Positions 14,253 to 15,776 of a stretch of DNA of 15,776 bases are shown in pieces. The DNA is from CAYSRM01 sp964475205 (GTDB lineage: Bacteria; Verrucomicrobiota; Kiritimatiellia; UBA8416; CAYSRM01): assembly GCA_964475205.1 (NCBI GenBank), contig CAYYVQ010000065.1, positions 1-15,776 on the forward strand, in the 5' to 3' direction. Made by a program: the position numbers and the translations under genes. The notes under the pieces are model-generated. The model made no database searches. It had not been told where the DNA came from and saw nothing but the letters and a program-made list of their open reading frames with translations. Every line of letters begins with the position of its first letter. Position 1 is the stretch's first letter.

Positions 14253-15728
14253 CTATTTAAAATCCAAAAGATGCCCCAGTACCCTTGCGCCGGCGCGCAG
14301 GTAGAAGACTATATCCTGCCACGATCTGATCTGGCGTATTTTGCGGAAAATGAAGCGAGGCGTCAGGAAGGATTTGTAGATTCCTCTTGTCAGTTCCATT
14401 ACCTCTTTATCGGTCATGCTTGTTTTCATTACTGGTTCACGCATGTCGTACCGGTCCCAGTCTTTTGTCTTGAGCCATCCCTCTTGTTCGCATTCCTTAA
14501 ACAAAGGGGTGCCGGGATAAGGAATGACAATGGTTGCCTGAAGAGTGTCAATGTAGCCTTTGTCAAAAAGCTTCTTTGTAAGGTCTACTGTGGCTTTGGC
14601 CTGCTCTTTTGTTTCCCATGGATATCCCACCATGCACGTTACATGCGGCTGCAAACCGGCCTGTTTTGCCATGCGCATTGATTCTTCAATATCTTTTGCC
14701 TTTCCGCATTTATGTATTCTCTCCAGTGTGTTCTGGTCGGCGGATTCCAGGCCGAATAGAACAAACCGGAAGTTGGCCTTAGCCATCAGGTTGTACTGTT
14801 CCTGGTTAACCACACCGGGAATCATGTTGCATCCAATAACAATTTTCCTGTTGTAGCCACGCTTAATGACTCCTTCGCAGAACTCGCGGAGCCAGTTGCC
14901 GGCTGGAAAACAGCCAGTGTCATCGAATACTTCCTTTATGCCGTAGTCATCTATGAGTCGGCCTATTTCGTCCAGCACCTTTTCGGGAGACTGGGTTCTC
15001 CATTTGTTGTACAGGGTTGTCCACGAACAGAAAGCGCATTTGCCCCACCAGCAGTCGCGGCCGGCCATTGTGTATGTGCCCGGGGTATACCTGAAATTTC
15101 CGTTCTCGTAGGCGTACAACTCCCACCTGGTCAACTCCCTGTCCAGCATGGGCAGGTCATTCAGATCCCGTTCCAGACGAAATTGTCCGGTATTTTTTAC
15201 TTCTTTATCGGCCCTGTAATAGATCCCGGAGGGGAGCCCGTTGAGTTGACGCAGATCACCGTCTGACGCCTCTGGATGGTTAGCCAGTTGGGTAAGCAGA
15301 TCTTTGAGTGTGAAATCGTAGTCTCCTCCTGTGATTATGAAATCTACGGGACAATTTGCCATGCTTTCTTCCGGCAGGGCGGTGACGTGGTCGCCGCAAA
15401 GCGCCACCAGTCCAGCCGGATGCAGCTCTTTCAATCGGCGGATCGTTTGCCAGTAATTCTTGATTATCGGGGTCTTGGCTTCGATTAAAATCAAATCCGG
15501 GGAGAATTCAGCGTAGCGCTTCTCAAATTCCTCTACGCTCCATCCCTCGGCGATGCCGTCGGCCCACAGAACTTCGTGGCCGTCGGCTTTTGCCATGGTG
15601 GCGGCATATGCGGGAACCACGGGGTAAATATAGGTTGGGCGGTTAAACCACTGGAATTGCCTGTTCTGAGAAAGAAGAGGAATGCCTTTTTTCGAGGGTA
15701 TGGGCGGGTAACCAACAACAAGTTTCAT
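14253..15728 (-). CDS. B12-binding-type radical SAM protein, CX4CX2C cluster motif
   Basis: A 491-residue cytoplasmic protein. Residues 1-150 resemble the cobalamin-binding Rossmann domain found in class B radical SAM enzymes (MKLVVGYPPIPSKKGIPLLS, DLILIEAKTP, ALCGDHVTALPEE, FIITGGDYDF). The typical DxHxxG cobalamin ligand motif is not evident, so cobalamin binding is uncertain. The radical SAM core follows. Its cluster cysteines are C226, C231 and C234 (RDCWWGKCAFCSW), spaced CX4CX2C rather than the usual CX3CX2C. The rest of the core is recognisable: EVFDDTGCFPAG (266-277), FRFVLFGLESADQNTLERIH (320-339) and the SPASM-free C-terminus. The reaction is unknown. Such proteins can methylate or rearrange lipids, sugars or natural products. 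It is convergent with the lipoprotein gene, 33 bases away, and has no strong ribosome site. Confidence 0.85.
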   Translation of the reverse strand: MKLVVGYPPIPSKKGIPLLSQNRQFQWFNRPTYIYPVVPAYAATMAKADGHEVLWADGIAEGWSVEEFEKRYAEFSPDLILIEAKTPIIKNYWQTIRRLKELHPAGLVALCGDHVTALPEESMANCPVDFIITGGDYDFTLKDLLTQLANHPEASDGDLRQLNGLPSGIYYRADKEVKNTGQFRLERDLNDLPMLDRELTRWELYAYENGNFRYTPGTYTMAGRDCWWGKCAFCSWTTLYNKWRTQSPEKVLDEIGRLIDDYGIKEVFDDTGCFPAGNWLREFCEGVIKRGYNRKIVIGCNMIPGVVNQEQYNLMAKANFRFVLFGLESADQNTLERIHKCGKAKDIEESMRMAKQAGLQPHVTCMVGYPWETKEQAKATVDLTKKLFDKGYIDTLQATIVIPYPGTPLFKECEQEGWLKTKDWDRYDMREPVMKTSMTDKEVMELTRGIYKSFLTPRFIFRKIRQIRSWQDIVFYLRAGARVLGHLLDFK

Positions 15729-15765
15729 AATTTAAACATTCTAGCAGAGAATGGCGCTTAGTTAA
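15729..15765 (-). promoter_or_regulatory. Candidate promoter giving a nearly leaderless mRNA
   Basis: On the minus strand TTAACT (15760-15765) is separated by 16 bases from TAGAAT (15738-15743), a fair sigma70-like pair. The -10 ends only 9 bases before the ATG at 15728, so transcription would start about 3 bases from the start codon. The lack of a Shine-Dalgarno sequence fits a leaderless transcript. The boxes are imperfect and AT-rich sequence makes chance matches common. Confidence 0.3.
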
Positions 15766-15776
15766 GCACATTTCAC

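Overview
The window reads as a surface-glycan (exopolysaccharide or LPS-type) biosynthesis and modification locus from an uncultured bacterium. The best guess at the host is the PVC side of the tree (Lentisphaerota, Kiritimatiellota, Omnitrophota or relatives). That guess rests on the mix of gene families (a YfhO-like membrane protein, a DUF2961/GH172 lipoprotein, a B12-type radical SAM protein) and on two kinds of short dispersed palindromic repeat. No rRNA or other phylogenetic marker is present, so the assignment is weak.

Layout. 1-407 is a non-coding block of direct, inverted and partial copies of a short dispersed repeat. 661-3212 is a plus-strand, translationally coupled pair: a GT4 glycosyltransferase and a multi-pass polysaccharide flippase-like protein. 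3401-6189 is a visibly AT-richer minus-strand block: an ALG11-like GT4 glycosyltransferase, a class I SAM methyltransferase (TTG start) and an unrecognised beta-rich 147-residue protein. 6524 to about 7014 is the remnant of an IS4-family (DUF4372-type) transposase. 7019-9024 encodes a sulfotransferase and a CE4-type polysaccharide deacetylase, separated by an 11-bp inverted repeat. 9114-11627 encodes an 837-residue YfhO-like membrane protein. 11660-11906 is a composite REP-like hairpin array. 11943-14219 encodes a DUF2961/GH172 lipoprotein with a long C-terminal extension. 14253-15728, convergent, encodes a B12-binding-type radical SAM protein with an unusual CX4CX2C cluster motif.

How the genes may work together (inference): the two glycosyltransferases build a lipid-linked oligosaccharide. 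The methyltransferase, sulfotransferase and deacetylase decorate or trim it. The flippase moves it across the inner membrane, the YfhO-like GT-C protein adds a sugar on the outer face, and the lipoprotein glycosidase acts on glycans in the envelope. The reversed, AT-richer block next to a dead transposase suggests that the middle of the locus was acquired or exchanged, as is common in variable glycan loci.

I did not find a convincing completely new multi-gene system. The least explained elements are the hairpin array, the orphan 147-residue protein and the CX4CX2C radical SAM protein.
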